From contig NZ_CP100128.1 of NCBI RefSeq assembly GCF_024207115.1, forward strand, positions 496,001-560,000: a DNA stretch of 64,000 bases. The letters run 5' to 3'. Both the position numbers and the translations under genes were made by a program. This DNA is from Chromobacterium sp. IIBBL 290-4. GTDB lineage: Bacteria; Pseudomonadota; Gammaproteobacteria; Burkholderiales; Chromobacteriaceae. Shown here piece by piece: positions 39,410-52,398 of the stretch (position 1 is its first letter; every line of letters begins with the position of its first letter). The notes beneath the pieces are model-generated. The model was not told where the DNA came from. It made no database searches and worked only from the letters and a program-made list of their open reading frames with translations.

Positions 39410-40843
39410 TCAACCGTGCAACGCGCGCTTGTCGGCGGCGAGGGCGGCTTCGTGGATCACTTCCGACAACGACGGGTGGGCGTGGATGATGCGCGCCAGG
39501 TCTTCGCTGGCCGCCTTGAACTCCATGCTCACCACGCCTTCGCTGACCAGCTCGGACACCATCGGGCCTATCATGTGCAGGCCCAGGATGCGGTCGGTCT
39601 TGGCGTCGGCCAGAATCTTCACCGTGCCTTGCGCCTGGCCCAGGCCCAGCGCGCGGCCGTTGGCGCCGAAGCCGGACGTGCCCTTTTTGTACTCGACGCC
39701 CTCAGCCTTCAGCTGCTCTTCGGTCTTGCCGACCCAGGCGATTTCCGGCGAGGTGTAGATCACCCACGGGATCACGCCGAAGTCGACGTGCGGCTTCTGG
39801 CCGGCGATGCGCTCGGCCACGGCCACGCCCTCTTCCGACGCCTTGTGCGCCAGCATCGGGCCGCGCACCACGTCGCCGATCGCCCAGATATTGGGCAGAT
39901 TGGTGTGGCAATGCTCGTCCACAGCGATGAAGCCGCGCTCGTCCAGTTGCAGGCCCACCACATCGACGCCCAGGCCCTGAATGTTCGGCACGCGGCCGAT
40001 GGAGACGATCAGCTTGTCGAACTCGGCCTTCACCGCTTCGCCGTTCAGTTCGTAATTGACGGTGACGCTCTTCTTGCCGGCCTTCACTTCGCCGATTTTG
40101 ACGCCCAGCTTGATGTCGAGACCCGTATCTTTAGTCAGCGTCTTGAACGCTTCCTTGGCGATCTGCTGGTCGGCGGCGGCCAGGAAGGTCGGCGCGGCTT
40201 CCAGAATGGTCACCTCGGCGCCCAGGCGCTTCCAGACCGAGCCCATTTCCAGGCCGATCACGCCGGCGCCGATCACGCCCAGACGCTTCGGCACCGCGGC
40301 CAGCGCCAGCGCGCCTTCGTTGTCCAGCACCAGCTGGTTGTCGGTGGCCAGGCCCGGCAGCGCGCGCGGACTGGAACCGGTGGCCACGATCACGTGGACA
40401 GCTTCCAGCGTATCCACCACCGCGCCATTGTCGGTGACTTCGATCAGCCACTTGTCGCCCTGGCGGCCCTTGAAGGCGGCCAGGCCGTGGATGTTGGCGA
40501 CCTTGTTCTTCTTGAACAGGAAGCCGATGCCGGCGGCGTTCTTGGTGATGATGTCGGTCTTGCGGCTCAGCATCTGGCCGACGTCCATCTTGGCGCCGGA
40601 CACGGAAATGCCGTGCTTGGCGAAATCATGCTGCACGGCGTGGAAGTTTTCCGACGACTGCAGCAGCGCCTTGGACGGAATGCAACCCACGTTCAGGCAG
40701 GTGCCGCCAAGCGACGGCTTGCCTTCCGGGTTCTTGAACGCATCGACGCAGGCGGTGTTGAAACCGAGCTGGGCCGCGCGGATGGCGGCAACATAGCCGC
40801 CGGGGCCGCCGCCGATCACTACCACATCAAACTGTTGGCTCAT
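39410..40843 (-). CDS. lpd: dihydrolipoyl dehydrogenase (E3)
   Basis: A 477-residue flavoenzyme that reoxidises the lipoyl groups of 2-oxoacid dehydrogenases. FAD binding is in [20 protein letters not shown], the redox disulfide in [16 protein letters not shown] and NAD binding in [16 protein letters not shown]. The active-site His-Glu is in [15 protein letters not shown]. Because it lies after sucB it is probably the E3 of the 2-oxoglutarate dehydrogenase. Confidence 0.96.
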   Translation of the reverse strand: MSQQFDVVVIGGGPGGYVAAIRAAQLGFNTACVDAFKNPEGKPSLGGTCLNVGCIPSKALLQSSENFHAVQHDFAKHGISVSGAKMDVGQMLSRKTDIITKNAAGIGFLFKKNKVANIHGLAAFKGRQGDKWLIEVTDNGAVVDTLEAVHVIVATGSSPRALPGLATDNQLVLDNEGALALAAVPKRLGVIGAGVIGLEMGSVWKRLGAEVTILEAAPTFLAAADQQIAKEAFKTLTKDTGLDIKLGVKIGEVKAGKKSVTVNYELNGEAVKAEFDKLIVSIGRVPNIQGLGVDVVGLQLDERGFIAVDEHCHTNLPNIWAIGDVVRGPMLAHKASEEGVAVAERIAGQKPHVDFGVIPWVIYTSPEIAWVGKTEEQLKAEGVEYKKGTSGFGANGRALGLGQAQGTVKILADAKTDRILGLHMIGPMVSELVSEGVVSMEFKAASEDLARIIHAHPSLSEVIHEAALAADKRALHG

Positions 40844-40859
40844 GGGATTTCCCTTGGGG

Positions 40860-41045
40860 TCAGGCCTTGCCGACTTTGAACAGCAAGGCCCCGAAAGCGA
40901 TCATGAACAGCGCGATGACGATCTTGCCGAACAAAACATAGCGGTCTTCCCGTATTCCCTGCTGGCGTTTCTTCCAGGTGAGGAACAACAGCGCCACCCC
41001 GGCCAAAACCGAGGCGATGGCGTAAACCCAATCCGGCAGATTCAT
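40860..41045 (-). CDS. small membrane protein between sucB and lpd
   Basis: A 61-residue protein, [30 protein letters not shown] then a charged linker, then a second helix ([17 protein letters not shown]). The topology is two helices with a cytoplasmic basic loop. GGAG lies 6 nt before the ATG and the gene sits in phase with the sucB-lpd transcription unit. No known role; a contribution to the complex is conceivable only from its position. Confidence 0.7.
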   Translation of the reverse strand: MNLPDWVYAIASVLAGVALLFLTWKKRQQGIREDRYVLFGKIVIALFMIAFGALLFKVGKA

Positions 41046-41101
41046 TCAAACTCCATTCATGTGAAATCAGACGGGCCTGCGCATGGCAGGCCCGGCCATC
41101 A

Positions 41102-42346
41102 TTACAGGTCGAGCAGCAGGCGAGCCGGATCTTCTATGGCGTCCTTGATGGCCACCAGGCTCAGCACCGCTTCGCGACCGTCGATGATGCGGTGGTCGTA
41201 GGACTGGGCAAGATACATCATCGGACGCACCACCACTTGACCGTTCTCAACCACGGCGCGCTCCTTGGTGGCGTGCATGCCCAGGATCGCCGATTGCGGC
41301 GGGTTGATGATGGGGGTGGACATCATCGAACCGAAGGTGCCGCCGTTGGAGATGGTGTAAGTGCCGCCGGTCAGCTCTTCCACCGTCAGCTTGCCCTCCT
41401 GGGCGCGCTTGCCGAAGTCGGCGATCTGCTTCTCGATCTCGGCCAGGGACAGCTGGTCGGCGTTGCGGATCACCGGCACCACCAGGCCGCGCGGGCTGCC
41501 CACGGCCACGCCGATGTCGAAGTAGCCGTGGTAGACGATGTCGTTGCCGTCAACCGAGGCGTTCACGATCGGGTATTTCTTCAGCGCGGCCACGGCGGCC
41601 TTGACGAAGAAGCCCATGAAACCCAGCTTGATGCCGTGTTCCTTCTCGAAACGGTCCTTGTACTTGGCGCGCAGGTCCATCACCGGCTTCATGTTCACTT
41701 CATTGAAGGTGGTGAGGATGGCGTTGGTCTGCTGGCTCAGCAGCAGGCGCTCGGCCACGCGCTGGCGCAGGCGCGACATCGGCACGCGCTGTTCGGCGCG
41801 GCCGGACAGGATGCCGGCCACGTTTACCGCTGCCGGGGTGGAGGACAGCGCCACGCCGGCGCTGGCGATCACCGGGCCGGCTTGCGACGGAGCGGATTGC
41901 TTGGCGGCGGCTTGCACGTCTTCCTTCAGCACGCGGCCATCGCGGCCGGAACCGGCCACCTTGGACAGGTCCACGCCGGTTTCGGCGGCCAGTTTGGCGG
42001 CGGACGGCATGGCGGCGGCGCCGGCAACCGGAGCGGCTTGAACCGGAGCCGGAGCGGCTGTGGGGGCCGGAGCGGCGGCAGCGGCCGGGGCGGCTGCGCC
42101 AGCCTTGGCGGCGGTGTCGATGCGGGCCAGCAATTGGCCGGAGGTGACGGTCGCGCCGTCTTGCTCAACGATTTCCACCAGCACGCCGGCTTGCGGGGCC
42201 GGCAGTTCCAGCACGACTTTGTCCGTTTCCAGGTCGATCAGGTTTTCGTCGCGGTTGACGAATTCGCCCACCTTCTTGTGCCAGCTCATCAGGGCGGCTT
42301 CGGATACGGACTCGGGCAGTTGCGGGACTTGGACTTCAATCAGCAT
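41102..42346 (-). CDS. sucB: 2-oxoglutarate dehydrogenase E2, dihydrolipoamide succinyltransferase
   Basis: A 414-residue E2. The lipoyl domain has its lysine in [12 protein letters not shown]. An Ala/Pro-rich linker follows (about 78-112), then the peripheral subunit-binding domain ([20 protein letters not shown]). The catalytic domain ends in the [13 protein letters not shown] active-site motif. The ATG at 42346 was preferred to one four codons upstream because GGAG lies 6 nt before it. Confidence 0.96.
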   Translation of the reverse strand: MLIEVQVPQLPESVSEAALMSWHKKVGEFVNRDENLIDLETDKVVLELPAPQAGVLVEIVEQDGATVTSGQLLARIDTAAKAGAAAPAAAAAPAPTAAPAPVQAAPVAGAAAMPSAAKLAAETGVDLSKVAGSGRDGRVLKEDVQAAAKQSAPSQAGPVIASAGVALSSTPAAVNVAGILSGRAEQRVPMSRLRQRVAERLLLSQQTNAILTTFNEVNMKPVMDLRAKYKDRFEKEHGIKLGFMGFFVKAAVAALKKYPIVNASVDGNDIVYHGYFDIGVAVGSPRGLVVPVIRNADQLSLAEIEKQIADFGKRAQEGKLTVEELTGGTYTISNGGTFGSMMSTPIINPPQSAILGMHATKERAVVENGQVVVRPMMYLAQSYDHRIIDGREAVLSLVAIKDAIEDPARLLLDL

Positions 42347-42398
42347 GTTCTTCTCCATGGCGGGGCGGCCGCGGTGCCGCCCCTTTTCTCTCGTTGGC

Positions 42399-45227
<2,829 letters not shown>

Positions 45228-45270
45228 GGTCTGGCTACCCTTTGTCTAAGACGTTGCAGCAATTACTCAA

Positions 45271-45303
45271 AGCGCTATGGCAAGGCGGCCTTGCCGCAGC
45301 GCT
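45271..45303 (-). terminator. stem-loop between gltA and sucA
   Basis: AGCGCT and GGCAAGG on one arm pair with CCTTGCC and AGCGCT on the other, with a 2-nt internal loop and a 3-nt apical loop. TTTGAGTAATTG follows on the minus strand. It may partly end the gltA transcript before sucA or stabilise it. Confidence 0.5.
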
Positions 45304-45357
45304 CTGAAAAAAGGGCTGGTCGAAGCCCCCGCTCCAACCAACCCCGATTCAGTCAAA

Positions 45358-46647
45358 TCAACGCTTGGCGACTTCCACGAAGTCGCGGCGGCCGGCGCCG
45401 GTGTACAGCTGGCGCGGACGGCCAATCTTCATGCCCGGATCGCCGATCATCTCGTTCCAGTGCGCGATCCAGCCCACAGTGCGGGCCAGCGCGAAGATCG
45501 GGGTGAACATCGAAACCGGGATGCCGATGGCGGCCAGCACGATGCCGGAGTAGAAGTCCACGTTCGGGTACAGCTTGCGCTCGATGAAGTACGGATCGTT
45601 CAGGGCGATCTTTTCCAGCTCCATCGCCAGCTTGAACTTCGGGTCATTGTGCAGGCCCAGTTCCTTCAGCACGTCGTCGCAAGTCTGCTTCATGATGGCG
45701 GCGCGCGGGTCCATGTTCTTGTACACGCGGTGGCCGAAGCCCATCAGTTTGTAGCGCTTGTCCTTCACGCCTTGCATGAAGTCGGCCACATTGTCCACGG
45801 AGCCGATTTCGTCGAGCATCTTCAGCACGGCTTCATTGGCGCCGCCGTGGGACGGGCCCCACAGGCAGGCGATGCCGGCGGCGATACATGCGAACGGGTT
45901 GGCGCCGGAAGAACCGGCCAGACGCACGGTGGAGGTGGAGGCGTTCTGCTCGTGGTCGGCGTGCAGGGTGAAGATGCGGTCCATGGCGCGGGCCAGAACC
46001 GGGTTCACCTTGTACTCTTCGCACGGGGTGGAGAACATCATGTGCAGGAAGTTTTCCGCGTAGGTCAGGCCGTTCTTCGGGTAGGAGAACGGCAGGCCCT
46101 TGTTGTAGCGGTAAGCTTGGGCGGCGATGGTCGGCAGCTTGGCGATCAGGCGGTGCGCCGAGATGCGGCGGTGCTCCGGATTGGAGATGTCCAGCGAGTC
46201 ATGGTAGAAGGCGGACAGCGCGCCCACCACGCCCACCATCACGGCCATCGGGTGCGCGTCGCGGCGGAAACCCTTGAACAGGCTCATCAGCTGGTCGTGC
46301 AGCATGTTGTGGCGCATCACGCCGCGCTCGAATTCCTTGCGCTGGGCCGCGGTCGGCAGTTCGCCGTTCAGCAGCAGGTAGCACACTTCCAGGTAGTCGC
46401 TCTTCTCGGCCAGTTGCTCGATCGGGTAGCCGCGGTAGTACAGCTGGCCCAGATCGCCGTCGATGAAGGTGATGCCGGATTCGCAGCTGGCGGTGGCCAG
46501 GAAGCCCGGGTCGAAAGTGAACATGCCGGTTTTGCCGAAGGAGCGGATGTCGACGACGTCCGGACCCAGGCTGCCCTCCAGCACGGGCAGGTCGATGGTT
46601 TCTTTACCCTCGTTGTAGCTGAGCGTTACTTTGCGATTCGTTTCCAC
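45358..46647 (-). CDS. gltA: citrate synthase
   Basis: A 429-residue type II (hexameric, NADH-sensitive type) citrate synthase that condenses oxaloacetate and acetyl-CoA. The catalytic His motif is [15 protein letters not shown], a second is [14 protein letters not shown] and the catalytic Asp is in [10 protein letters not shown]. It lies 48 bp after sdhE. Confidence 0.97.
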   Translation of the reverse strand: METNRKVTLSYNEGKETIDLPVLEGSLGPDVVDIRSFGKTGMFTFDPGFLATASCESGITFIDGDLGQLYYRGYPIEQLAEKSDYLEVCYLLLNGELPTAAQRKEFERGVMRHNMLHDQLMSLFKGFRRDAHPMAVMVGVVGALSAFYHDSLDISNPEHRRISAHRLIAKLPTIAAQAYRYNKGLPFSYPKNGLTYAENFLHMMFSTPCEEYKVNPVLARAMDRIFTLHADHEQNASTSTVRLAGSSGANPFACIAAGIACLWGPSHGGANEAVLKMLDEIGSVDNVADFMQGVKDKRYKLMGFGHRVYKNMDPRAAIMKQTCDDVLKELGLHNDPKFKLAMELEKIALNDPYFIERKLYPNVDFYSGIVLAAIGIPVSMFTPIFALARTVGWIAHWNEMIGDPGMKIGRPRQLYTGAGRRDFVEVAKR

Positions 46648-46695
46648 AGCAATACTCCCAGTCGTTTATTTCGTTGTTGTTGTGGTGGAAAACCA

Positions 46696-46944
46696 TCACA
46701 GCGATCGCAGGATCGCCACGATGGCCATTTCTTCCGGATCCTCGAGATCGGCCTTGCCGTTTACGATATCCAGAAAGTCAGTGTCCGGCAGGTCCAGCAA
46801 GCGCCGGTAGGCCTCGATCTCGGCCGGGGACAGCCGCTCGAACGGGCCGGCGAAGAATTTCTCCAGCACCAGGTCGAGTTCGAGCAGGCCCCGGCGCGAA
46901 CGCCAGCGGATCCGTTTCAGTTCGATCGGATCGTAAGCGGTCAT
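46696..46944 (-). CDS. sdhE: succinate dehydrogenase assembly factor SdhE
   Basis: An 82-residue protein needed to attach FAD to SdhA. It has the RGLLELDLVLEKF segment containing the family RG motif (here RSRRGLLELD) and the LDLPDTDFLD segment. Its ATG overlaps the sdhB stop codon as ATGA (46944-46941), which implies translational coupling. Confidence 0.94.
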   Translation of the reverse strand: MTAYDPIELKRIRWRSRRGLLELDLVLEKFFAGPFERLSPAEIEAYRRLLDLPDTDFLDIVNGKADLEDPEEMAIVAILRSL

Positions 46945-47651
46945 ACCGCGCGCCTTACCATCAGGTCCTTGATCTTGCCGATCGCCTTGGTCGGGTTCAG
47001 ACCCTTGGGGCAAACGTCGACGCAGTTCATGATGGTGTGGCAACGGAACAGGCGGTAGGGATCTTCCAGATTGTCCAGACGCTCGCTGGTGGCTTCATCG
47101 CGGGTATCCGCAATGAAACGGTAGGCCGCCAACAGGCCGGCCGGGCCGACGAACTTGTCCGGATTCCACCAGAACGACGGGCAGGACGTGGAGCAACACG
47201 CGCACAGGATGCACTCGTACAGGCCGTCCAGCTCCTTGCGGTCTTCCGGCGACTGCTTGCGCTCGCGTTCCGGCGGCGGCGTGTCGTTGATCACATACGG
47301 CTTGATCGAGTTGTACTGCTTGAAGAACTGCGCCATGTCCACGATCAGGTCGCGCACCACCGGCAGGCCCGGCAGCGGACGCAGCTCGATCGGCTGTTTC
47401 AGGCCGCGGAAGTCGGTCAGGCAGGCCAGACCATTCTTGCCGTTGATGTTCATGGCGTCGGAGCCGCACACGCCTTCGCGACAGGAGCGGCGGAAGGACA
47501 GCGTGTCGTCCTTGATCTTCAGCTTCACCAGCGCGTCTAGGAGCTTGTGCTCGGTGGAATCCATCTCCACGCTGATGTCCTGCATATACGGCTTGGCATC
47601 CTTGTCCGGGTTGTAACGGTAGATGCTGAATTTGATGGTTTCGGTCGTCAT
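46941..47651 (-). CDS. sdhB: succinate dehydrogenase iron-sulfur subunit
   Basis: A 236-residue subunit carrying three clusters. The [2Fe-2S] ligands are in CREGVCGSDAM...C, the [4Fe-4S] ligands in CILCACCSTSCP and the [3Fe-4S] ligands in CHTIMNCVDVCPKGLNP. ATG 47651 (MTTETIKF) lies 14 bp after sdhA. Longer upstream frames overlap sdhA and were rejected. Confidence 0.97.
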   Translation of the reverse strand: MTTETIKFSIYRYNPDKDAKPYMQDISVEMDSTEHKLLDALVKLKIKDDTLSFRRSCREGVCGSDAMNINGKNGLACLTDFRGLKQPIELRPLPGLPVVRDLIVDMAQFFKQYNSIKPYVINDTPPPERERKQSPEDRKELDGLYECILCACCSTSCPSFWWNPDKFVGPAGLLAAYRFIADTRDEATSERLDNLEDPYRLFRCHTIMNCVDVCPKGLNPTKAIGKIKDLMVRRAV

Positions 47652-47665
47652 CTCTGGTTCAACCC

Positions 47666-49438
47666 TTAGTAGGAGCGCGTCTTCAACGCGATCGTGTCCA
47701 CGGTCAACGGCTTCATGTTCACCGGCTTGTATTCCAGTCGATTGCCATCGCGGAACCACAGCGTGTGCTTGAGCCAGTTCTGGTCGTCGCGGCCGTTCGG
47801 GGTTTCATCGGTGTCCGGCGCGTCGTCGCGCACGTGGGCGCCGCGGCTCTCGGTGCGGGCGTTGGCGCTGATCATGGTGGCCTTGGCCACTTCGATCAGG
47901 TTTTCCAGCTCCAGCGCTTCGATGCGGGCGGTGTTGAACACCTTGGACTTGTCGCCGATTTCAGTCTTGGCGACCATCTTTTCCACTTCCAGGATCTTGT
48001 CCACGCCTTGGGACAGCATGTCCTTGAAGCGGAACACGCCGCAGTGCGCCTGCATGGTGCGCTGCAGTTCGGCGCGCGCTTCATGCACCGGCACGCCATT
48101 GGTCTGGTTGTCCAGGCGGGCGACGCGGGCGACGGAGCGCTCCACATCGGCGGTGGACAGTTCCGGCAGATCTTCCGGCTGCTGCTTGATGAACTCGATC
48201 ATCGAGTTGGCCGAGCTCTTGCCGAAGACCAGCAGGTCCAGCAGCGAGTTGGTGCCCAGGCGGTTGGCGCCGTGCACCGATGCGCAGGCGCATTCGCCGG
48301 CGGCGTAGAAGCCATGCACCGCTTGGCCGTGAATCACCACTTCGCCGTGGTAATTGGTGGGGATGCCGCCCATCTGGTAGTGGCAGGTCGGCACCACCGG
48401 GATCGGGGCCTTGATCGGGTCCACGCCGGCGAACTTGATCGAGATTTCGCGGATGCCCGGCAGCTTGGACTTGATCACCTCGGGGTCGAGGTGGGTGATG
48501 TCCAGCAGCACGTGATCCTTGTTCGGACCGCAGCCGCGGCCTTCGTTGATCTCGGTCACCATGGCGCGCGACACCACGTCGCGGGAAGCCAGGTCCTTAG
48601 CGTTCGGCGCGTAGCGTTCCATGAAGCGTTCGCCCTGCGCATTGCGCAGAATGCCGCCTTCGCCGCGCACGCCTTCAGTGATCAGCACGCCCGCGCCGGC
48701 CACGCCGGTCGGGTGGAACTGCCAGAATTCCATATCTTCCAGCGGAATGCCCGCGCGCGCCGCCATGCCCACGCCGTCGCCGGTATTGATGAAGGCGTTG
48801 GTGGACGAAGCGAAGATGCGGCCGGCGCCGCCGGTGGCGAACAAGGTGGCCTTGGCCTGGAACACCACGATTTCCGAGGTTTCCATTTCCATGGCCACCA
48901 CGCCTTGCACGCGGCCTTCGGCGTCGCGGATCAGGTCCAGCGCCATCCATTCCACGAAGAAATGGGTGTTGGCGCGCACATTGCGCTGATACAGCGCGTG
49001 CAGCATGGCGTGGCCGGTGCGGTCGGCCGCGGCGCAAGCGCGGCGAACCGGCTTCTCGCCGAAGTTCGACATATGGCCGCCGAACGGACGCTGGTAGATG
49101 GTGCCGTCGGCGTTGCGGTCGAACGGCATGCCGAAGTGCTCCAGCTCCACCACCACCTTCGGGGCTTCGCGGCACATGAATTCAATCGCGTCCTGGTCGC
49201 CCAGCCAGTCCGACCCCTTGACGGTGTCGTACATATGCCAGTGCCAATGATCTTCCTCGGAGTTGCCGAGCGAAGCGGACACGCCGCCCTGGGCGGCTAC
49301 GGTGTGGGAACGGGTCGGGAAGACTTTGGACAGCACGGCGGTCTTCAGGCCGGCCTCCGACAGTTGCAGCGCGGCACGCATGCCTGCGCCGCCGGCGCCC
49401 ACGATTACGGCATCAAAATGACGAACGGCTACGCCCAT
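47666..49438 (-). CDS. sdhA: succinate dehydrogenase flavoprotein subunit
   Basis: A 590-residue flavoprotein. VIVGAGGAGMRAAL begins the FAD domain, FPTRSHTVAAQGG holds the histidine that binds FAD covalently, and HGANRLGTNSLLDLLVFG closes it. The ATG at 49438 shares one base with the sdhD stop (TAATG). Confidence 0.97.
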   Translation of the reverse strand: MGVAVRHFDAVIVGAGGAGMRAALQLSEAGLKTAVLSKVFPTRSHTVAAQGGVSASLGNSEEDHWHWHMYDTVKGSDWLGDQDAIEFMCREAPKVVVELEHFGMPFDRNADGTIYQRPFGGHMSNFGEKPVRRACAAADRTGHAMLHALYQRNVRANTHFFVEWMALDLIRDAEGRVQGVVAMEMETSEIVVFQAKATLFATGGAGRIFASSTNAFINTGDGVGMAARAGIPLEDMEFWQFHPTGVAGAGVLITEGVRGEGGILRNAQGERFMERYAPNAKDLASRDVVSRAMVTEINEGRGCGPNKDHVLLDITHLDPEVIKSKLPGIREISIKFAGVDPIKAPIPVVPTCHYQMGGIPTNYHGEVVIHGQAVHGFYAAGECACASVHGANRLGTNSLLDLLVFGKSSANSMIEFIKQQPEDLPELSTADVERSVARVARLDNQTNGVPVHEARAELQRTMQAHCGVFRFKDMLSQGVDKILEVEKMVAKTEIGDKSKVFNTARIEALELENLIEVAKATMISANARTESRGAHVRDDAPDTDETPNGRDDQNWLKHTLWFRDGNRLEYKPVNMKPLTVDTIALKTRSY

Positions 49439-49782
49439 TACAGCCCCCAAACCACTTTAACGGAATAGATAAAACAGGAAACCAGCCACAGGATGGTGAA
49501 TACGTGCAGCGCCAGGCGGATGCCCACCGGCTTCACATAGTCCATCCATACGTCGCGGATGCCCACCCATACGTGCAGGAACAGCGCCAGCAGCGTCACT
49601 TGGGTGAACAGCTGCACCCAGGTCTGGCTGAACAATGCCTTCCAGCCGTCGAAGCCGTTGGGCAGCGCCAGCAGGAACAAGGCCATGGCCACGGTGTAGA
49701 TCACCATGACGGTCGCGGTGACGCGCTGCATCACCCAATCGCGCAGGCCGTAGCCGGCGCCGACAACAATGCGGTTTACCAT
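49438..49782 (-). CDS. sdhD: succinate dehydrogenase membrane anchor SdhD
   Basis: A 114-residue three-helix anchor. DWVMQRVTATVMVIYT begins helix 1 and HVWVGIRDVWMDYV carries the heme-ligand histidine. It binds heme b and quinone together with SdhC. It overlaps sdhC by 7 bp. Confidence 0.94.
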   Translation of the reverse strand: MVNRIVVGAGYGLRDWVMQRVTATVMVIYTVAMALFLLALPNGFDGWKALFSQTWVQLFTQVTLLALFLHVWVGIRDVWMDYVKPVGIRLALHVFTILWLVSCFIYSVKVVWGL

Positions 49783-50153
49783 AGTGCGATGCCTCCCAGG
49801 ACCACGGTCAGCACCAGGCTGACGGCCAACACGGTTTTGGCGGTGGCGCGGGCGGTCTCAAGCTCAAGACCTTTGTGAACGTCCAGAAACAGAAAACGGA
49901 TGCCTGCGCAGAAGTGGTGCATATAAGCCCAGATCAGGCCCAGCAATACCAGTTTCATCAGCGGGTGGGAGACGACGGCGCGGTAAGTTTCGAACGACTC
50001 GGCGGAGCTGAGCGAACCGTGCAGCAGATAGATCAACAGCGGGAGGGAAAAGAACAACGCCACACCACTGACCCGGTGCAGGATGGAGACGAAACCCGGA
50101 ACGGGCAGTCTGATCCTGGCCAAGTCCAGATGCTTCGGTCTTTGCTTCTGCAT
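49776..50153 (-). CDS. sdhC: succinate dehydrogenase cytochrome b556 subunit SdhC
   Basis: A 125-residue three-helix anchor. PVPGFVSILHRVSGVALFF is the typical first segment with the quinone-site HR.SG, and HHFCAGIRFLFLD holds the heme histidine. The ATG at 50153 starts MQKQRPKHLDL; an upstream open frame is too long for the family. It is the first gene of the TCA supercluster. Confidence 0.95.
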   Translation of the reverse strand: MQKQRPKHLDLARIRLPVPGFVSILHRVSGVALFFSLPLLIYLLHGSLSSAESFETYRAVVSHPLMKLVLLGLIWAYMHHFCAGIRFLFLDVHKGLELETARATAKTVLAVSLVLTVVLGGIALW

Positions 50154-50303
50154 AAGGCTTTCCTTGGATGTTTTGTGACCAAGTGGTTTACATAACGGGA
50201 GGCCCACCTGGGCGCCCGCCCGGAAGGTTCGGTCCTTGTCGGCGGGCCGATAACTTCCTTTTCCTTGCATATCGCGATAATCCATTTGCAATATGCGCCG
50301 GGG

Positions 50304-50312
50304 ATTCTAACA
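50304..50312 (-). promoter_or_regulatory. extended -10 promoter candidate for the sdh operon
   Basis: The minus strand reads TGTTAGAAT about 150 nt before sdhC, an extended -10 with one mismatch to TATAAT. No good -35 is found at 17 bp. A TTGACA farther upstream (about 50348) is too distant for this -10. Confidence 0.35.
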
Positions 50313-50373
50313 AAACTTCGCCTACACCGGGTCGATCACAACCCGTTTTAATCTATGTCAAATCCGCCACAGT

Positions 50374-51108
50374 TCAATCGTGCTTCACTGTGTAAGCCAA
50401 TTGGTGGGTCAGACAGTAACGCTGCCGCCACTCCAGCGGCTGACCGTCCATGCCCGCCGACAGGCGCAGCAGGCATAGCGCCGGCACATCGGCCACCATG
50501 CCGGTCACGCCCAGCAAACTCGCCTCTTCGCGCGGCAGCATTTCCGCGCGGAACTGCTCGCACACCACTTTCAAACGCACGCCGAAACGCTGCTGCAAGG
50601 TGGCGTGCACGCCTTCCGAACTCCGCAGCCAGCGCGCGTCCAGCGTGTCGAAGGTTTCCGCCGGCAGCAGCACATCGTCCAGCGCCACCGGCGCCGCATG
50701 CCAGCGCCACAACAAGCGCACCCGCCACAAGGGCGCCAATCGTCTGAGCTTCAGCGCGGCGGCGATATCCTCGCTCGCGTTCAGGCGCGACAAACCCAGA
50801 AACTCCCTCGCCAACTCGTCCGGCTGCTCCTGGAACAAGCCCGGCGTCAACAGGCTGGACTCGCCCCAATCGCTGGGCACCGGCGCCACGAAAGTGCCCC
50901 TGCCCTGCTCCCGGTACAACAAGCCATCCGCCACCAGCTCGGTCAGCGCCTTGCGCACCGTGCCCTGGCTGGCACCCAGCTCGCCGGCCAGGTCCCATTC
51001 GCTGGGCAGCGCGTCATGGGCTCGCCACTCGCCCTCGGCCATTCTTTGCCTCAGTACCTGTTTGACCTGGGCATAAAGCGGCTGTCTTTTCAGCGCATTG
51101 ACTGTCAT
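50374..51108 (-). CDS. GntR family transcriptional regulator (HutC-type)
   Basis: A 244-residue regulator. The GntR winged helix (about 8-75) shows PLYAQVKQVLRQRMAEGEW, LPSEWDLAGELGASQGTVRKAL and DGLLYREQGRGTFV. The rest is a UTRA effector domain, marking the HutC subfamily. The ATG at 51108 lacks a strong ribosome-binding site. It is divergent from mdh and lies between the TCA supercluster and mdh, so TCA genes are likely targets. Confidence 0.88.
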   Translation of the reverse strand: MTVNALKRQPLYAQVKQVLRQRMAEGEWRAHDALPSEWDLAGELGASQGTVRKALTELVADGLLYREQGRGTFVAPVPSDWGESSLLTPGLFQEQPDELAREFLGLSRLNASEDIAAALKLRRLAPLWRVRLLWRWHAAPVALDDVLLPAETFDTLDARWLRSSEGVHATLQQRFGVRLKVVCEQFRAEMLPREEASLLGVTGMVADVPALCLLRLSAGMDGQPLEWRQRYCLTHQLAYTVKHD

Positions 51109-51149
51109 GGTGTGTGTTGTATCACCAAACAAATCAAGCGTAAAGGCAA

Positions 51150-51170
51150 GTCTTATATAAGACATAAGAC
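51150..51170. promoter_or_regulatory. GntR operator candidate: perfect palindrome plus a third half-site
   Basis: GTCTTATATAAGAC (51150-51163) is a perfect 14-bp palindrome and is followed directly by another ATAAGAC. It lies between the divergent GntR and mdh genes. Such a site suits dimeric GntR binding and control of both directions. Confidence 0.6.
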
Positions 51171-51306
51171 TAAAACGGTTGTTTGACAGCTTATTCGCGC
51201 CGGGTAGTCCAAATCGATAAACAGCCGTGTTACACTCAGCGCCACACCTATACTGCAGAGCAACATCTGCAGCTCATTATCGGATACATCAAAGGAGAGT
51301 CCGCCA

Positions 51307-52287
51307 ATGAAAGCCCCCGTTCGCGTTGCCGTTACCGGCGCTGCCGGCCAGATCGGCTACAGCCTGCTGTTCCGCATTGCCAGTGGTGAAATGCTCGGCA
51401 AGGATCAACCGGTCATTCTTCACCTCCTGGACCTGCCGCAGGCCCAAACCGCGCTGAAGGGCGTGATGATGGAGCTGGAAGACTGTGCCTTCCCGCTCTT
51501 GGCCGGCATGGTGGCCACCGATGACCCGAACGTGGCCTTCAAGGACGTGAAGGTTGCATTGCTGGTCGGCGCCCGCCCGCGCAGCAAGGGCATGGAGCGC
51601 AAGGACCTGCTGGAAGCCAACGGCGCCATCTTCACCGTGCAGGGCAAGGCGCTGAACGATCACGCCGCCCGCGACGTCAAGGTGCTGGTAGTCGGCAACC
51701 CGGCCAACACCAATGCCTGGATCGCCATGAAGTCGGCTCCGGACCTGGATCCGAAAAACTTTACCGCCATGTTGCGTCTTGACCACAATCGCGCGCTGTC
51801 GCAGATCGCCGCCAAGACCGGCAAGCCGGTGGCTTCCATTGAAAAGCTGGCCGTATGGGGCAACCACTCGCCGACCATGTACGCCGACTACCGCTTCGCC
51901 ACCATCGATGGCCAATCGGTTAAAACCCTGATCAACGACGACGTGTGGAACCGCGACGTGTTCCTGCCCACCGTGGGCAAGCGCGGCGCCGCCATCATCG
52001 AAGCGCGCGGCCTGTCGTCCGCCGCCTCCGCCGCCAACGCCGCCATCGACCACATCCATGACTGGGTGCTGGGCAGCAACGGCAAGTGGGTGACCATGGG
52101 CATTCCGTCCGACGGCTCCTACGGCATTCCGGAAGGCGTGATGTACGGCGTGCCGGTTGTATGCGAAAATGGCGAATACAAGCGTGTGGAAGGCCTGGAA
52201 ATCGACGCGTTCAGCCGCGAGCGGATGGACCTGACCCTGGCCGAACTGGAAGAAGAGCGCGCAGCCATCGCTCACCTGTTTGGCTAA
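51307..52287 (+). CDS. mdh: malate dehydrogenase
   Basis: A 326-residue NAD-dependent malate dehydrogenase of the group with extended N-terminal motif ([19 protein letters not shown]). The substrate Arg is in [18 protein letters not shown] and the catalytic His in [21 protein letters not shown] precedes the ATG. It completes the TCA set in this window. Confidence 0.96.
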   Translation: MKAPVRVAVTGAAGQIGYSLLFRIASGEMLGKDQPVILHLLDLPQAQTALKGVMMELEDCAFPLLAGMVATDDPNVAFKDVKVALLVGARPRSKGMERKDLLEANGAIFTVQGKALNDHAARDVKVLVVGNPANTNAWIAMKSAPDLDPKNFTAMLRLDHNRALSQIAAKTGKPVASIEKLAVWGNHSPTMYADYRFATIDGQSVKTLINDDVWNRDVFLPTVGKRGAAIIEARGLSSAASAANAAIDHIHDWVLGSNGKWVTMGIPSDGSYGIPEGVMYGVPVVCENGEYKRVEGLEIDAFSRERMDLTLAELEEERAAIAHLFG

Positions 52288-52398
52288 GACCCGGCCTGAC
52301 TCCTGACGAAGCGCACCAAATGGTGCGCTTTTGTCATTGGACAAACCGCCGCGCACTATTTGCATTTACTAATACAGACTGCCATTTGGAGCAAGAGC

